From contig CM040429.1 in NCBI GenBank assembly GCA_022702705.1, forward strand, positions 5,882,073 through 5,946,072: a stretch of 64,000 nt of DNA. The letters are read 5' to 3'. A program made the position numbers and the translations under genes. This stretch comes from Papilionanthe hookeriana x Papilionanthe teres (taxonomy: Eukaryota > Streptophyta > Magnoliopsida > Asparagales > Orchidaceae). The notes below the pieces were generated by a model, which was given only the letters and a program-made list of their open reading frames with translations, did no database searches and was not told where the DNA came from. Shown in pieces: positions 36,853 through 47,610 of the stretch; position 1 is the first letter of the stretch, and each line of letters opens with the position of its first letter.

Positions 36853-38294
36853 ATGGAAAACAGTAACAATATTCGGGACAACGGAGCAGCTCGCTCCAAC
36901 ACCCATCGTTCCAGGAATCTGTCACGTAGTCAAGGGCGATATGTTTCTTCATCTTCCCGTCCTCGGAACACGCTATCCTCGCCAACGAGGGGGTTTCGGG
37001 TCCTTCTATGGAAGAACGCATGCGAAGAATGGAGGAAGCTCAACTGCGGATCTTACAATTTTTACGTAGGACCCAACAAACGTCGATGAATGAAAATCGT
37101 CCACCATTGAATCAGCGTCCTATGAGAAACATGCCGGAAGAAGTCGTACCAGCCCCCCTCCCCAAGAAGGAACACTTCCCGTACCAGGTCGTGATGCTGA
37201 ACTCTTAGACACTGCAAGTTCCACCCATCCATCTCATGCAGTTCACCTAGCACCGCCACATCTCGCTACCATTCCAAATAATGTCATCCGTAACGAATTA
37301 CGTCGCCTCGTCCGAGAAGAGTTCCCCATCGAGAAAAAGATCGCTTTCACACTCATCATAAACATCAAGGAATCTTCTCCTTAGCGAATGCGATCCTCCA
37401 ACACCCCATTCCAACCGGCTTCAAGTCGCCGAACATTGACGCATATGAAGGGATAACCGATCCCTATGAACATATTGATCATTATAGAACCATCATGCAC
37501 ATTCAACGTGCCTCCGACGCGCTTCTATGTCAAGTGTTCCTCGTTACTCTTAAGGGACAAGCTCGGACCTGGTTTTACTCTCGTCGGGGGCATTGTAAAC
37601 ACCTTTAACAAGCTTGTCAAACTATTTGTGGAACAGTTCATAGCAAATCGAAGGATCATCAAGGATTCATCTCATCTTTCAGGAATTCATCAAAGTGAAG
37701 GAGAATCACTCAAAGACTACTTCCGCAGGTTTTCTACTAAAGCCCGACAAATTCCGGGAGTAGATCCGCAGTTGCTTAGGGAGTCTTTCTTGGGGGACTC
37801 CGCCTGAGACCCTTCTACTCATCACTTATGCGAGAGACAGCTCATTCTTATGCCGACCTTGTGCACCGTATCGAGGCACAAATCTCCGCAGATGAGGCCA
37901 TCATTGCTCACAAGGAACAATTTGAGCGATTGGGGGGCAAGCGTAAGAGTAACGTTGAGGATACCAAAATTTCACAAAGAAAAAGTTTAAACCACAAGGG
38001 AATCAGCGAGCAACGATCGAAAAGAAATACACGCCACTCAACACGTCTCGTGTTAACATCTTAATGGCCATCAAGGATGAAGATATCGTCAAGTGGCCAA
38101 AGCCATTAAGAAATCCAAATGGTGGAGACCGAGCCTCAATATTGTCATTTCCATCGTGCAAAGGGACATTCAACAGAAAAATGTTTTCAATTAAAGGAAG
38201 AAATTGAACGTCTGATACGCCAAGGACATCTGGGTCGCTACTTACAAGAACAATGTGAGGGAAACCAGAACGGAATCGTTGGAATTATCGAATG
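36853..38294 (+). pseudogene. Gypsy-type gag (Retrotrans_gag) pseudogene
   Basis: Starting at the ATG at 36853 (MENSNNIRDNGAAR), fragments in changing frames give an N-terminal region (MEERMRRMEEAQLRILQFL, 37008), the Retrotrans_gag core (YEGITDPYEHIDHYRT, LKGQARTWFYS, then SEGESLKDYFRRFS, 37440-37760) and a C-terminal CHFHRAKGHSTEKC with EEIERLIRQGHLGRYL (38126-38280). These are the motifs of plant Ty3/gypsy gag. At least two frameshifts and stops break it. Pol is absent; repeat sequence starts right after it. Confidence 0.85.
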
Positions 38295-38529
38295 AGAAAA
38301 AGTCCTCTTGATGAAAAGAGGTGCTATACCCCTAGAAGTCGAGCCCAAGAGGCAAGACTCGACGGGAAGATACGGTACTCCTGAAAGTCAAGCCCAAGAG
38401 GCTAGACTCAATGAGAAGTTACTATGCCCATGGGAGACGAGCCCAAGAGGCAGTCTCGATGGGAAGCTAGTAGTGGACAGGGTCCTCACTAGAAAGACTC
38501 CATGAGAGCAAGTGGTTGACAGGGTCTCC

Positions 38530-38860
38530 ACTCAAAGACCTCAGAAGGCTAGAAGCCTCAGAAGGCACAGGTATCTCAAAGACCTCAGTAGGCTATAAGC
38601 CTCAGAAGGCGCAGGTACATTCAAAGACCTCAGAAGGCTACAAGCCTCAGAAGGCACAAGTACATTCAAAGACCTCAGAAAGCTACAAGCCTCATGAGGC
38701 ACAGGTACACTCGAAGCCTCAGAAGGCTACAAGCATCAGAAGACACGGATACATCAAAGATCTCAAAATGCTACAAGCTTCATAAGGCACGTGTACATCA
38801 AAGTCCATGGAAGGTTACAAGCCTCAAAAGACATAAGTGTAAAAAATTCCAAAGAAAGCT
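38530..38860. repeat. Tandem array, unit about 45 bp
   Basis: Repeats of CAAAGACCTCAGAAGGCTAC and AAGCCTCAGAAGGCACAGGT, about seven copies with growing divergence to the right. Confidence 0.85.
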
Positions 38861-38899
38861 ACGAGCCTTGGAAGAATTTTACACAATTAAGAAGCTGCA

Positions 38900-39530
38900 A
38901 TACACTACTGCGACGCACCGCCGTAACGAGTCGCTGCGACGCACCACCACAACACAATTTGGCGCTGCAAACTCTGCACCGCAATGCGTCGCCACAACGC
39001 GTAATCGCAATGCATTGCCCCACCTCAACGCATTGCTACGATGCATCACCGTGACGCACCGCTACAATGTGACACGACACGCGGCAACGCGTCGCCTTGA
39101 CGCCCCACCGCGACGCTTCTCCGCAACACGCCGCCGCAATGCGCTACCGCCACACTCGTTGCGTTGTGCCGCACGACGCTCCGCCACAACGCTCTGTCGC
39201 GATGTGCCACCGCGACGCGCCACCGCAACACTCCGTCACGACTCCCCACCGCGACGCTTCATCGCAATGCCCCGTTGTGAGGCTTCGTCGCAACGCTCTG
39301 CCGCAACTCACAACCACAACACATCGTTGCGTTGTGCCGCTACGACGAGCTGCCGCGACGTTTCGTCGCAACGCCCCGCCTCAACACGCCACTACGACGC
39401 CACGCCGCTACGCTCCGCCGCGACGCCCCGTCGCAACACCCGCCGCGACGCCCCGTCGCAACACCCGCCGCGATGCTCCGCCGTAAAGCGCCGCAGCGAC
39501 GCTCCGCCGCAACGCTATACCGCGACACGC
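38900..39530. repeat. GC-rich CGCAACGC minisatellite, second block
   Basis: Degenerate CGACGCMCCRCCGCAAC units over about 630 bp, open in several frames on both strands. The longest frame (38694-39608, 304 aa) is low-complexity and has no domain. Confidence 0.8.
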
Positions 39531-39776
39531 CGCGACAGCTCTACCCCCTCCTTATGCCTATTTATAGGCTCAAAAGTAATCGGTCATTTAATGCTCAGTC
39601 ATTTATAAAAAAATAAATTTTTTCTTTCTCCCGATCTTTCATATTCTGCATTTATATATGAAATTAATTGGAAATAAAAATAAAAAAAACTGCTGCAGTT
39701 TATATATATATATATTATATGTGTATATTAATATTTACAAAAACCTCTTTGAATCCCTGAATATAACTCTTTATAT

Positions 39777-39777
<1 letters not shown>

Positions 39778-39836
<59 letters not shown>
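39778..39836. repeat. TA microsatellite
   Basis: (TA)n of about 58 bp, followed by an AT-rich stretch with ATAACTGTTTATA and ATATATTTAACAGTTATAA repeats to about 40000. Confidence 0.9.
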
Positions 39837-39837
<1 letters not shown>

Positions 39838-40388
39838 CTGTTTATAAATATAAATATATTTATAACTGTTTATAGGCGTCATAAATATATTTCTAACTAT
39901 ATATAACAGTTATAAATATATTTAACAGTTATAAATACTTATAACTATTTTAAATATATTTAACAGTTTATAACTGTTATAAATTTTTATAACATATATG
40001 AACCATTCAGCTTCATATTCCTCAGCCCGTTCGGATTCCCTCCATTCGACCCATTCGAAGCAGCCCGTTCGAATTCCCTCCATTTGAATTCAACCCTCAC
40101 AACCCGCTGATTCGAATTCTCTCAGCCCGTCTGAATCAGCGGCCCGTTTGAATCAACAGCCGTTAATTGCCCAACCTAGCCAACTCAAACCGTTTCAACC
40201 CGACACATAAAAAATAATTTCCACCATATTTTTCATAGGATTCAAACTCGAGACCTCCCTTATGAAAAGAAAGAAACTAACCACTTAAAGCTGAGTTTAA
40301 GTTCTTAATAAATAAGAATAAAAATTATTTTTATACTAGTATTAATGAAATAACATATCCACACCACATAGATGTTTTATATATTGAT

Positions 40389-40434
40389 ATTTTCGGACGA
40401 TAAAAATGATCTCGTCCGAAAATAGGGGGGCAAC
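40389..40434 (+). other. 12-bp perfect hairpin plus polypurine tract before the 3' LTR
   Basis: ATTTTCGGACGA (40389-40400) and TCGTCCGAAAAT (40412-40423) are exact inverted repeats with an 11-bp loop. The right arm runs into AGGGGGGCAAC, the polypurine tract, then the LTR TG at 40435. The tract primes plus-strand DNA synthesis. Confidence 0.8.
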
Positions 40435-41318
40435 TGATACGCCACCAACAAAATTTCATCATCTAGCACGAATCTCGATGCAATCTTTTGAGCAAGTAAT
40501 AATCAAATGTTGATGAAAAGTCATAAAGAGCTCGATTTCAACGTACCCATAGACAAACCGACCGGCTCGATGAAACGGACCCAATGATATCAAAACTAGT
40601 CCAATCCAAGTCAAATCAGCCCGGTCAAGTCATTAAACCATCTTTGGAAGCTTTTCAGACATATTGGAAGGTCAAATGGATGTCGACACTAGCAAGCCCA
40701 TACTCGAATCGAGCGTCTCGACAAGACGAATCCAACGAGCCCAAGATCTCTCAATTCCGACATCGTTAAGGCCATCAAATGCCCCTTAGACGTCGTCTGA
40801 TCTAGGGAAACCTTCTGAACCGTCCGATCGAAATGACTACATTAATTGCACCCGTAACCCTATAAATAGTACCCCAACTCTCATGACGAGAGGAGGACCA
40901 AAAGAGAGAGTCTGAAGACTTGAGAAGAAGAAGCACCTTTGCATCCTCGCCGACCGCCGTCGACCACCGCCGATAGCCGTCGACCAACGCTGAAGGTCGT
41001 GGACCACTGCCGATCGCCGTAGACCACCGTCGATCGTCGACCACTACCATCATCCATATACCGTCAGTCGACGTTGTAATCTATATCATATAATTACCAT
41101 TTCCCGTCTGTGGGACGAGGGATTTCTGTAAACGTCAATCAATAGTGGATTCTCGCAACTGGGCCAGGCCCCGTGGTTTTTCCCTTTACGGGTTTTCCAC
41201 GTAAAAACTTCTGGAGTCACTGTTTGTTCCCTTTTCATCTGTGTGCGTGCTGAATTCTCGTACAAAGCTAAGACGATAATTTGTTACTCTACCGTCGCGA
41301 ATTTTCTAGCACGCATCA
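40435..41318 (+). repeat. Complete 3' LTR (family A reference copy, 884 bp)
   Basis: Runs from TGATACGCC to GCACGCATCA. Features in order: AACGGACCCAATGATATC block, TATAAATAG at 40861-40869, GTCGACCACCGCC-type tract at about 40945-41070, GGGCCAGGCCCCGTGG block and a conserved tail. All solo LTRs of the window were recognised by comparison with it. Confidence 0.92.
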
Positions 41319-41771
41319 ATTATTATTTTTTTTTACTGTTCGTGCGAACAGTTTACTGTTCGCTCGAACTGTTCGCGAACGGCGGCGCCGCCACCGCCTC
41401 CTGCGTCGCCTCCTTTCGGCGTCGCTTCCGACGCTCCTCCCTCCGGCGCCGTCCCTTTTCGCCGCAGCATTCCGCTGCGCCGGATTCTACCGCTATCGGA
41501 GGCCGCACCACCGCAGCCACCTACGTCGGAGTCCCGCTGCCGCATTCCCGCCGCCGCAACCCCGCCGCCGCAACCATTTTCGGATGATTCCTTCGCGGGT
41601 AAGGGCGAACGAAAAAGGATTAAAAAAAAGAAGGAGAATGAGAAAAGCCTCCGGCCAAGCCGTCAAAATTCCTCGTTCCTCAATTTTGTGTCGTCGCCGT
41701 AAAATTTTATCGACGACGATTGCAGAGGAAAAAGAGTAACAGAATCTAAAAAATGAATATGAACATAAGGC
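41319..41771 (-). other. Copia 1 leader, right part
   Basis: GC-rich between 41340 and 41600, with an inverted GTTCGTGCGAACAG / CTGTTCGCTCGAAC motif near 41339-41366. Open frames at 41243-41739 are low-complexity Arg/Pro-rich and show no domain. Probably untranslated leader of the copia element. Confidence 0.5.
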
Positions 41772-41783
41772 TCTGATACCAAT
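41772..41783 (-). other. Copia 1 primer-binding site
   Basis: TCTGATACCAAT and the neighbouring CTC on the plus strand read TTGGTATCAGAG on the minus strand, the initiator Met tRNA match, directly beside the 5' LTR. Confidence 0.88.
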
Positions 41784-42266
41784 TGTTAGAAACTCTTTAA
41801 ATTTTCCAAATAGATTTTGATCGAATCAAAATCTATTTTGAATACACTACGAGAATCTTTCAATCCCGTTCATATTTATAAAAATCTGAATCGATACAAT
41901 AGCGGAAGCGTACCTGAATCCATTTGATCGATTGCAAGCAACGATCTTCCAATCTGCAGACTTTCCGGAGTTTTTCTTGGTCTCTCTCGTTGATGGGGTA
42001 CAAGAGATTTTACACTTTGCAGACCGGGGATCATTACCTCTTTATTTAATGTAACCAAATGGTGGTTACAAAATTTGATTAATTAATTCCAATTTTGCCC
42101 CTCATCAAATTGGAATTTGCCCTTATGGTATCCACACTTATAATTTCATGACAAATGTGTCTTAAGTCATAAATTTTATTCTTAATTTGACCACAATAGT
42201 TTTGACTTATTAATAATGACCCAACACATTTATTAATTACATTATAATCTCATAATTGATCCAACA
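41784..42266 (-). repeat. Copia 1, 5' LTR (483 bp)
   Basis: TGTTAGAAACTC to GATCCAACA, close to 28310-28788, then the AATTT duplication. Confidence 0.92.
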
Positions 42267-42271
42267 AATTT

Positions 42272-42658
42272 TACTTTTAAAAACTCTCTCACTTCCAATA
42301 ATTAATACAATCAATTTATTACTTTCTGACAATGCTTTGATTGTCATTAATATTTCGTTGGCTTGTTATAACAATATCATTCTTCAAACATTTTGTGGTT
42401 ACATATTTAAAACATATATAATAAAGAATTTAACAAATACATATTTAAATCAAAATTGCTATCTAAATGATTCATTTTTTTCACTCAATATTTTAATTTT
42501 ATCGATGTGATTGCAAGAAATTAAAAAAACTTTTAACATTAAGCATTGTTAGCTAAAATTAAAATAATTGTTGGTTTTAATTTATTGTTAATAGATTATA
42601 TTAAATAGCTTCACAAAATAAACAATATTTTGCAAATTTTGTACTATTTTAAATAATT
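42272..42658. other. AT-rich intergenic stretch
   Basis: Very AT-rich and without a recognisable gene, repeat partner or regulatory motif. Confidence 0.5.
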
Positions 42659-44290
42659 GATGTGTGATCAAGAAATTATATCATTTGACACAAATCTTAA
42701 TGATACGCCACAAACAAATTTTCATTATTCAGCACAAATCTCGGGGCACGACACGAATCTCGATGCAATCTTTTGAACAAAAAACATTCAAATCTTGATA
42801 AAAATTCATCCAATGTTCTTATTTCAGCAAACTTATAGTCAAACTGACCGACTTGATGAGAAGAACATAATGATATAAAAACTAGTTTAATCTAAGTCAA
42901 AGCAAGCCGAGATCAAGTCATTAAATCCGTTCTTAAAAAATTTTCGACCACATTTGAAATTTCAAACAAATGCTGACACTAGCAAGCCTATACTCGTATT
43001 GAACGTCTCGACAAGAAGAATCCAACGAGCCCAAGATCACTCAATTCCGACATCGTTTGGACCATCAAATGCTCCTTGAAAGCAGTCTGAAGCACTCCGA
43101 ACAGTCCAATCAAAATGATTGCATTAATTGTACCAAAACAATATAAATAGACCCCCAACCCTTATATGACGAGGGGGCTGAAGCCTAAAGAGAGCCTGAG
43201 GCCTTGAGGCTTAACATCACCACCGACCGTCGTCGACCGCCTTCGATCACCGCTAACCTCCTTTGACTACTGTCGACCTCCGTCACTGTCAACCTCCATC
43301 ACCGTCGACCTCTGTCACCATCGACCTCCGTCGACCACCACCCATCATCGTCGACTACCGCCGACCTTCGTCGACCTCCGTCACCGTCGACCTTCATTTA
43401 TCATCATCAATCACCACCAACAAGACGCCGTTAGTTGATATTGTAGTCCGAAAAATATAGTTACCCTTTCTTATGTGTGGGACAAGGGATTTCTGTAATA
43501 ATCAATCAATAGTGAATTTTCACAACTGGGTTAGGCCCCGTGGTTTTTTCCTTTACGGGTTTTTCACGTAATAACTTCTGGAGTTGTCACTGCTTATTTT
43601 TCATTTGTGTGTGTGTTGAATTTTCGTACAACGCCGAGAAAATAATCCGCTACTCTACCGCCGTGAATTTTCTAGAACACATCACTTAATATTCTTTGTA
43701 ATAAGAAACATTAAAGATTTAAATTAAAGATTTTCTAGAACTTTGTTTTAAGTGAATTTAAAATCAAAATAATTGTTTAGACAAGACAGACCTGATAATA
43801 ATAAAATTTGTTCAATACGATTCAATGAAGTTGGGATCAACTCACTAAAAAAGCACATTTAGATGTTTCAAATAATTAATTGAATGATCAAATGAATTCC
43901 AGACTAGAAATATCAAATTGAGCATCTCTGTGAGAGGAATCCAAAGAGCTTAAGCAAACTTAATTCTAAAGTCATTTAAAATCCTTAAATCTTTAAAAAA
44001 ACTTCTATAATTAAAGGAGATCAATATGAGATGTCCGATGATGTAGTTATCGGAGTTTCTCAAACGACCGACATGGCCCAACCTTAGAGGCTATAAATAG
44101 ATCATCTCTATTCACTTGAGACGAGATGATGAGTCAAAATTAAGCATTGTTCTGAACAAGTGACTCAACGATAACTTACAACCTCCGCACCCAGTGATCA
44201 CCCTCGACAACCTGGCTCGCCGACGTCGGCAAATTCTGATGTCTAACGAAGTATCCTAAATATGAAATGTATAACGCCGCAATATAGATT
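42659..44290 (+). mobile_element. Old solo LTR of family A, split by a younger one
   Basis: The first 42 bp (TGATGTGTGATCAAGAAATT...) and the continuation from 43690 (ATTCTTTGTAATAAGAAACA onward, then TATAAATAGA near 44093) align with family A on both sides of the element at 42701-43684. The 3' end is degraded near 44290. No internal region. Confidence 0.7.
42701..43684 (+). mobile_element. Solo LTR of family A with CTTAA duplication
   Basis: 984 bp from TGATACGCCACAAACAAATT to CTAGAACACATCA, flanked by CTTAA at 42696-42700 and 43685-43689. It contains a TATAAATAGA box near 43142 and a GTCGACCTCCGTC tract at about 43210-43420. It lies inside an older LTR of the same family. Confidence 0.93.
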
Positions 44291-44347
44291 TGTCGATTAC
44301 TTCCGATGATAACTACTCAGAACTACAGTACTCGAAATACGACGGTA

Positions 44348-44406
<59 letters not shown>

Positions 44407-44729
44407 AAAATAATTCTTAAATATTTGAACATCAATTATTACTTCTGGTTTGATAATATTTTAAATGCATAAGATCACATCACATATTAATTGAGGAAGA
44501 TGTAATATTAGAATAATATTTTAACAGTTGCCTCATTTATATACGTGTATTTTAACTATTCATTATTAATGATATGATTTCGACTTGTCAAGATGATTGT
44601 CACGTCTAACGCCGAATAATTAAATTGATTTCTTCACTACCTAAAAATTAATTTAATTTTGAATTACTCAGTTCAATCATTCATAATAATTCGTTAATTT
44701 AACCCAGTAATGGAATATATAGGTATCTT
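44291..44729. other. AT-rich stretch with microsatellite
   Basis: Holds a (TA)n run of about 54 bp at 44349-44402 and otherwise unremarkable AT-rich sequence. Confidence 0.5.
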
Positions 44730-46917
44730 ATGATCGGAGTTGCAAGTTAATATACAGGCACCAACTCTTAAGCTGTGTCATGAATATCAAAGCAATATTC
44801 GAACAATAAATGATGCGTGCTAAAAAATTTATATCTGTAGAGTAATGAATTATTATTTTAATATTGTACGAGAATTCAACACACACAGATGAAAGAGAAA
44901 CAAACAAACAGCGATTGCTCTAAAAATTTTTATTTGGAAAACCTGTAAAAGAAAAAAATCATGGAGACTCGTTTAGTTGCGAAAATTAACAATTAATTGA
45001 TGATTACATGAATCTCTTATCCCACATACGGGAAATGATAACTATATTTTTCAGATTACAGTGTCATTTGATGACATCTAGTTGGCAGTGATTGAGGATG
45101 ATTGGTAGTTATCGATGGTGATTAACTGTGGTCGACGACAGTTGGTAGTGGTAGACTGCGGTCGACAGTGGTAAACGGAGGTCGTCGAGGGTCGACGACG
45201 GTACGTAGTGGGAGACTGTCGTCAACGGTGGTCGGCGACAGTAGGCGGGGTTCGATGTCAACGATGGTCGACGACAGTTGGCGGAGTCGACGACGGTCAG
45301 TGGTGGTTGTTGTCGACAATGGTCGATAACGATCTGTGGTTCTCGATGGAGGTTGGCGGTAGTTGACGACGATCATTGGTGATGCTGAGCTGCATATTCT
45401 CCTATGCTTAAGCTCTCTCTCAGAACTTCAAGTTCTCTCTAAAACTTCAAGTCATTCCCCTCATGTGAGGGGTGAGACTCTATTTATAGTGTTTTAGGTG
45501 CAATTAATATAGAAATATGAATCATTTAATCAGACAATCCAAATAGCTTTCTTCGATCAAACAACGTTTAAGGGGCATTTTGATGTCTTAATGATGTCGG
45601 AATTAAGTGATATGGGCTCGTTGGATTCGTCTTATTGAGAGGCTTGATTCGAATATGAACTTGCTAGATTAGACATTTGTTTGACCTTCCAAATGTGTTT
45701 GAAAATCTTTCATGAGCGGTTAAATGACTTGATTCGGGCTTGATTCGATTCAAAATTGACTAGCTTTGATGACATTATGTTCCTCTTATCGAGCATGTCA
45801 CTTTGACTAAAAGTGTTGAAATCACAGTTCTAGATAACTTTTTATCAGATTTGAACATCCATTGATCAAAATATCGTCTCAAGATCCGTGACATACCTTT
45901 AGATTCATGCCACATAATGAAAGTTTGTTGGTGGGATATCAATAAATATTCAAAATTTTGATTAAAAATTATCAAGAATTCTAATTTCAAAAAACTTACA
46001 ATCAAAGTGATCGACCCGATGAGAGGAGCCCAAAAATTCTAAAATTGGTCCAATCCTAATCAAAACAAACCCATATCAAGTCATTAAATCACTTTTGATA
46101 GCTTTTGGTGCATAGTTGAAAGTTTAAATTAATTATAAATATGACAAACTTATAATTGAATCGAGCGTCTTGACAAGACGAATCTAACGAGCTAAAGATC
46201 ACTAAAATTTGACATTATTAAGCTACTTAAATGTCTATGGAACATCGTCTCATAGAGGAAACATCTCTAGGGCATCCTATCATAGTGGTTCACATTCCTT
46301 CTTTATTTACAATCTATACTTTATAAATAGAGTACTAACCTCATATTGGGAAGGTAGCTAGATCATGAGATGTAGGAAGACTGGAGTCCAAAGAAGATGG
46401 AGCTGTAAACTAATATTTTACATCGATGATCTAACAAACGCTTCCTGCTCATGCATCCCCTCGACCACCGCCCACCACCATCACGTTGAATCGTAGCTTG
46501 TGTTGCGATATCCAAGCAGACGTTGCAAAACAACAAAACACCCAAAAGAGCCACACACCATTCTGAATATCAAGTACCAACACAACTCAAAGATGGGTTG
46601 CTGGATTTGCAGTAACTATTAAAAAATTGCAATAACCCTTGATCATTGTGCAACAAATATTGTATATTTGAGAAACTTTGCAGTCATCTTTTACATGTGA
46701 AACAAGGACCTGAGTGTTTAATCATTAATTCACAATGAATTATTCTTGTTGGACCAATTCCCCATGTTTTTTTCTTTTTTTTTTTTTGGTTACCACATAA
46801 AATAAAAACTTTTGAAGTTTATTGTGATTTTTTTTATATGACCGTGTGTTAGATTCTCGTGCAACACAAAGACAATAATTCATTCATTCTGTTGTCGCGA
46901 TCTTCTAACACACATCA
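44730..46917 (+). mobile_element. Old solo LTR of family A, split by an inverted younger one
   Basis: The left piece (about 44730-44810, with TCATGAATATCAAAGCAATA) and the right piece (45947-46917, with AAAACTTACAATCAAAGTGA, TTTATAAATAGAG near 46321 and a CTAACACACATCA end) join across the insertion to give one LTR-length unit. It has only a short CGACCACC tract near 46470. Confidence 0.75.
44811..45941 (-). mobile_element. Solo LTR of family A, minus strand, with ATAAA duplication
   Basis: 1131 bp from TGATGCGTGCTAAAAAATTT to TTGGTGGGATATCA (reverse of the family start), flanked by ATAAA at 44806-44810 and 45942-45946. The GGTCGACGACGG tract lies at about 45080-45380 and the reverse TATA box (CTATTTATAG) near 45480. 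Confidence 0.93.
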
Positions 46918-47610
46918 ATATTCAAAGTATTTTATTTTTGTTTGAAAAAAATGTATTTCCTTTTTTAAATAATTATTATATAGCCCAAAAATATGACTTT
47001 ACTGAGCCAGAATGATTGCTGCCACCAGAGACGCGCCAGCAACCATAGTCCTGCAGGACTGGGACCACTGCCCGACTACCTCAGCTGCGATAGCTGCCCA
47101 AATCTATTATTTTAAATAATAAATTTGGATTCAATAACAATAATATTATTATTTAAAATAATATAAAAATTTAAATGTTATAAATATAAAAATTAAAATC
47201 GAAGTACAAAATATGAAAATATATGAGAATAGTGAGAGTGCAACCGAATTTGCCGGTTGCGCCACGTCTCCTCGGCAATCGCCATCCATCCGCTCCCGCC
47301 TTTCTCTCTCCACTTTTCTCATTGTCTTCTCTGTAATTTAGCGGACGCAAAAAAATTAAAATTCTTTTTTTTTTTTTTCCTTTTATTAGGGTTTCAAACC
47401 TTCTGTCTCCCTCCATCCCCTCGCACCTCGAATTCCGTTTAAACGGCTATCGCTGTCGCTTCTCCCCTCCTTCCTGCACCTAATCTATTCTCAGCATAAC
47501 GAGGCAGAGTAGAAGGTGGAAGTCAAAGGAAGGAATTGGAATAGGGGCTATTATGGAGTTGCCTGCGTAATAATCGGTTTAATGCTTCTGTTGCTGTCTC
47601 CAACGCGTTC
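46918..47610 (+). other. Upstream region of the MYOB-like gene
   Basis: AT-rich to 47220, then CT-rich leader-like sequence (TCTCTCTCCACTTTTCTC, a T run at 47366-47379, CCCCTCGCACC) up to the ATG. Promoter and 5' UTR probably lie in 47240-47610, but I see no clear TATA box. Upstream frames in this leader lack an ATG in a good position. Confidence 0.5.

Larger units (their letters stand above)
38430..39710 (+). repeat. Inner direct repeat, right copy (LTR-like, family B)
   Basis: Matches 35540-36620 in order of landmarks but is longer, because the CCTCAGAAGGCTACAAG unit (about 45 bp) is amplified at 38530-38860 and the GC-rich tract at 38900-39530 is twice as long. It keeps the palindromic TATA-like AGCCTATTTATAGGCT layout in near-identical form near 39558. 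Confidence 0.65.
34137..41318 (+). mobile_element. Nested gag-only Ty3/gypsy-like element (family A LTRs)
   Basis: It is flanked by ATTAT (34132-34136 and 41319-41323). The 3' LTR is complete (40435-41318) and preceded by a polypurine tract. The 5' LTR keeps only its first 285 bp (34137-34421) and then passes into an 88-bp tandem array. Inside are a gag region (36853-38294) and a second pair of long direct repeats around it. No protease, RT, RNase H or integrase was found, so it is non-autonomous (TR-GAG type). It is inserted in the leader of copia 1 and is therefore younger. Confidence 0.85.
28310..42266 (-). mobile_element. Ty1/copia retrotransposon 1, minus strand, with nested gypsy-like insert
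   Basis: LTRs lie at 28310-28788 and 41784-42266 and are nearly identical. Target-site duplications AATTT flank it at 28305-28309 and 42267-42271. The primer site at 41772-41783 matches initiator Met tRNA, and a purine-rich CCAGTGGAAGAT (minus strand) abuts the left LTR. On the minus strand the order is gag, zinc knuckle and protease, integrase, RT and RNase H, the copia order. Stops, frameshifts and small deletions break the polyprotein. The element at 34137-41318 sits in the leader between 5' LTR and gag. Confidence 0.93.

Noticed and set aside
36190..39608. Long Arg/Thr/His-rich open frames on both strands (up to 304 aa)
   Set aside because: They follow GC-rich CGCAACGC minisatellites with few stop codons in any frame, show no domain, and overlap each other on both strands.
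41243..41739. GC-rich plus-strand frames next to the copia 5' LTR
   Set aside because: They run across the end of one element into the leader of another and are low-complexity.
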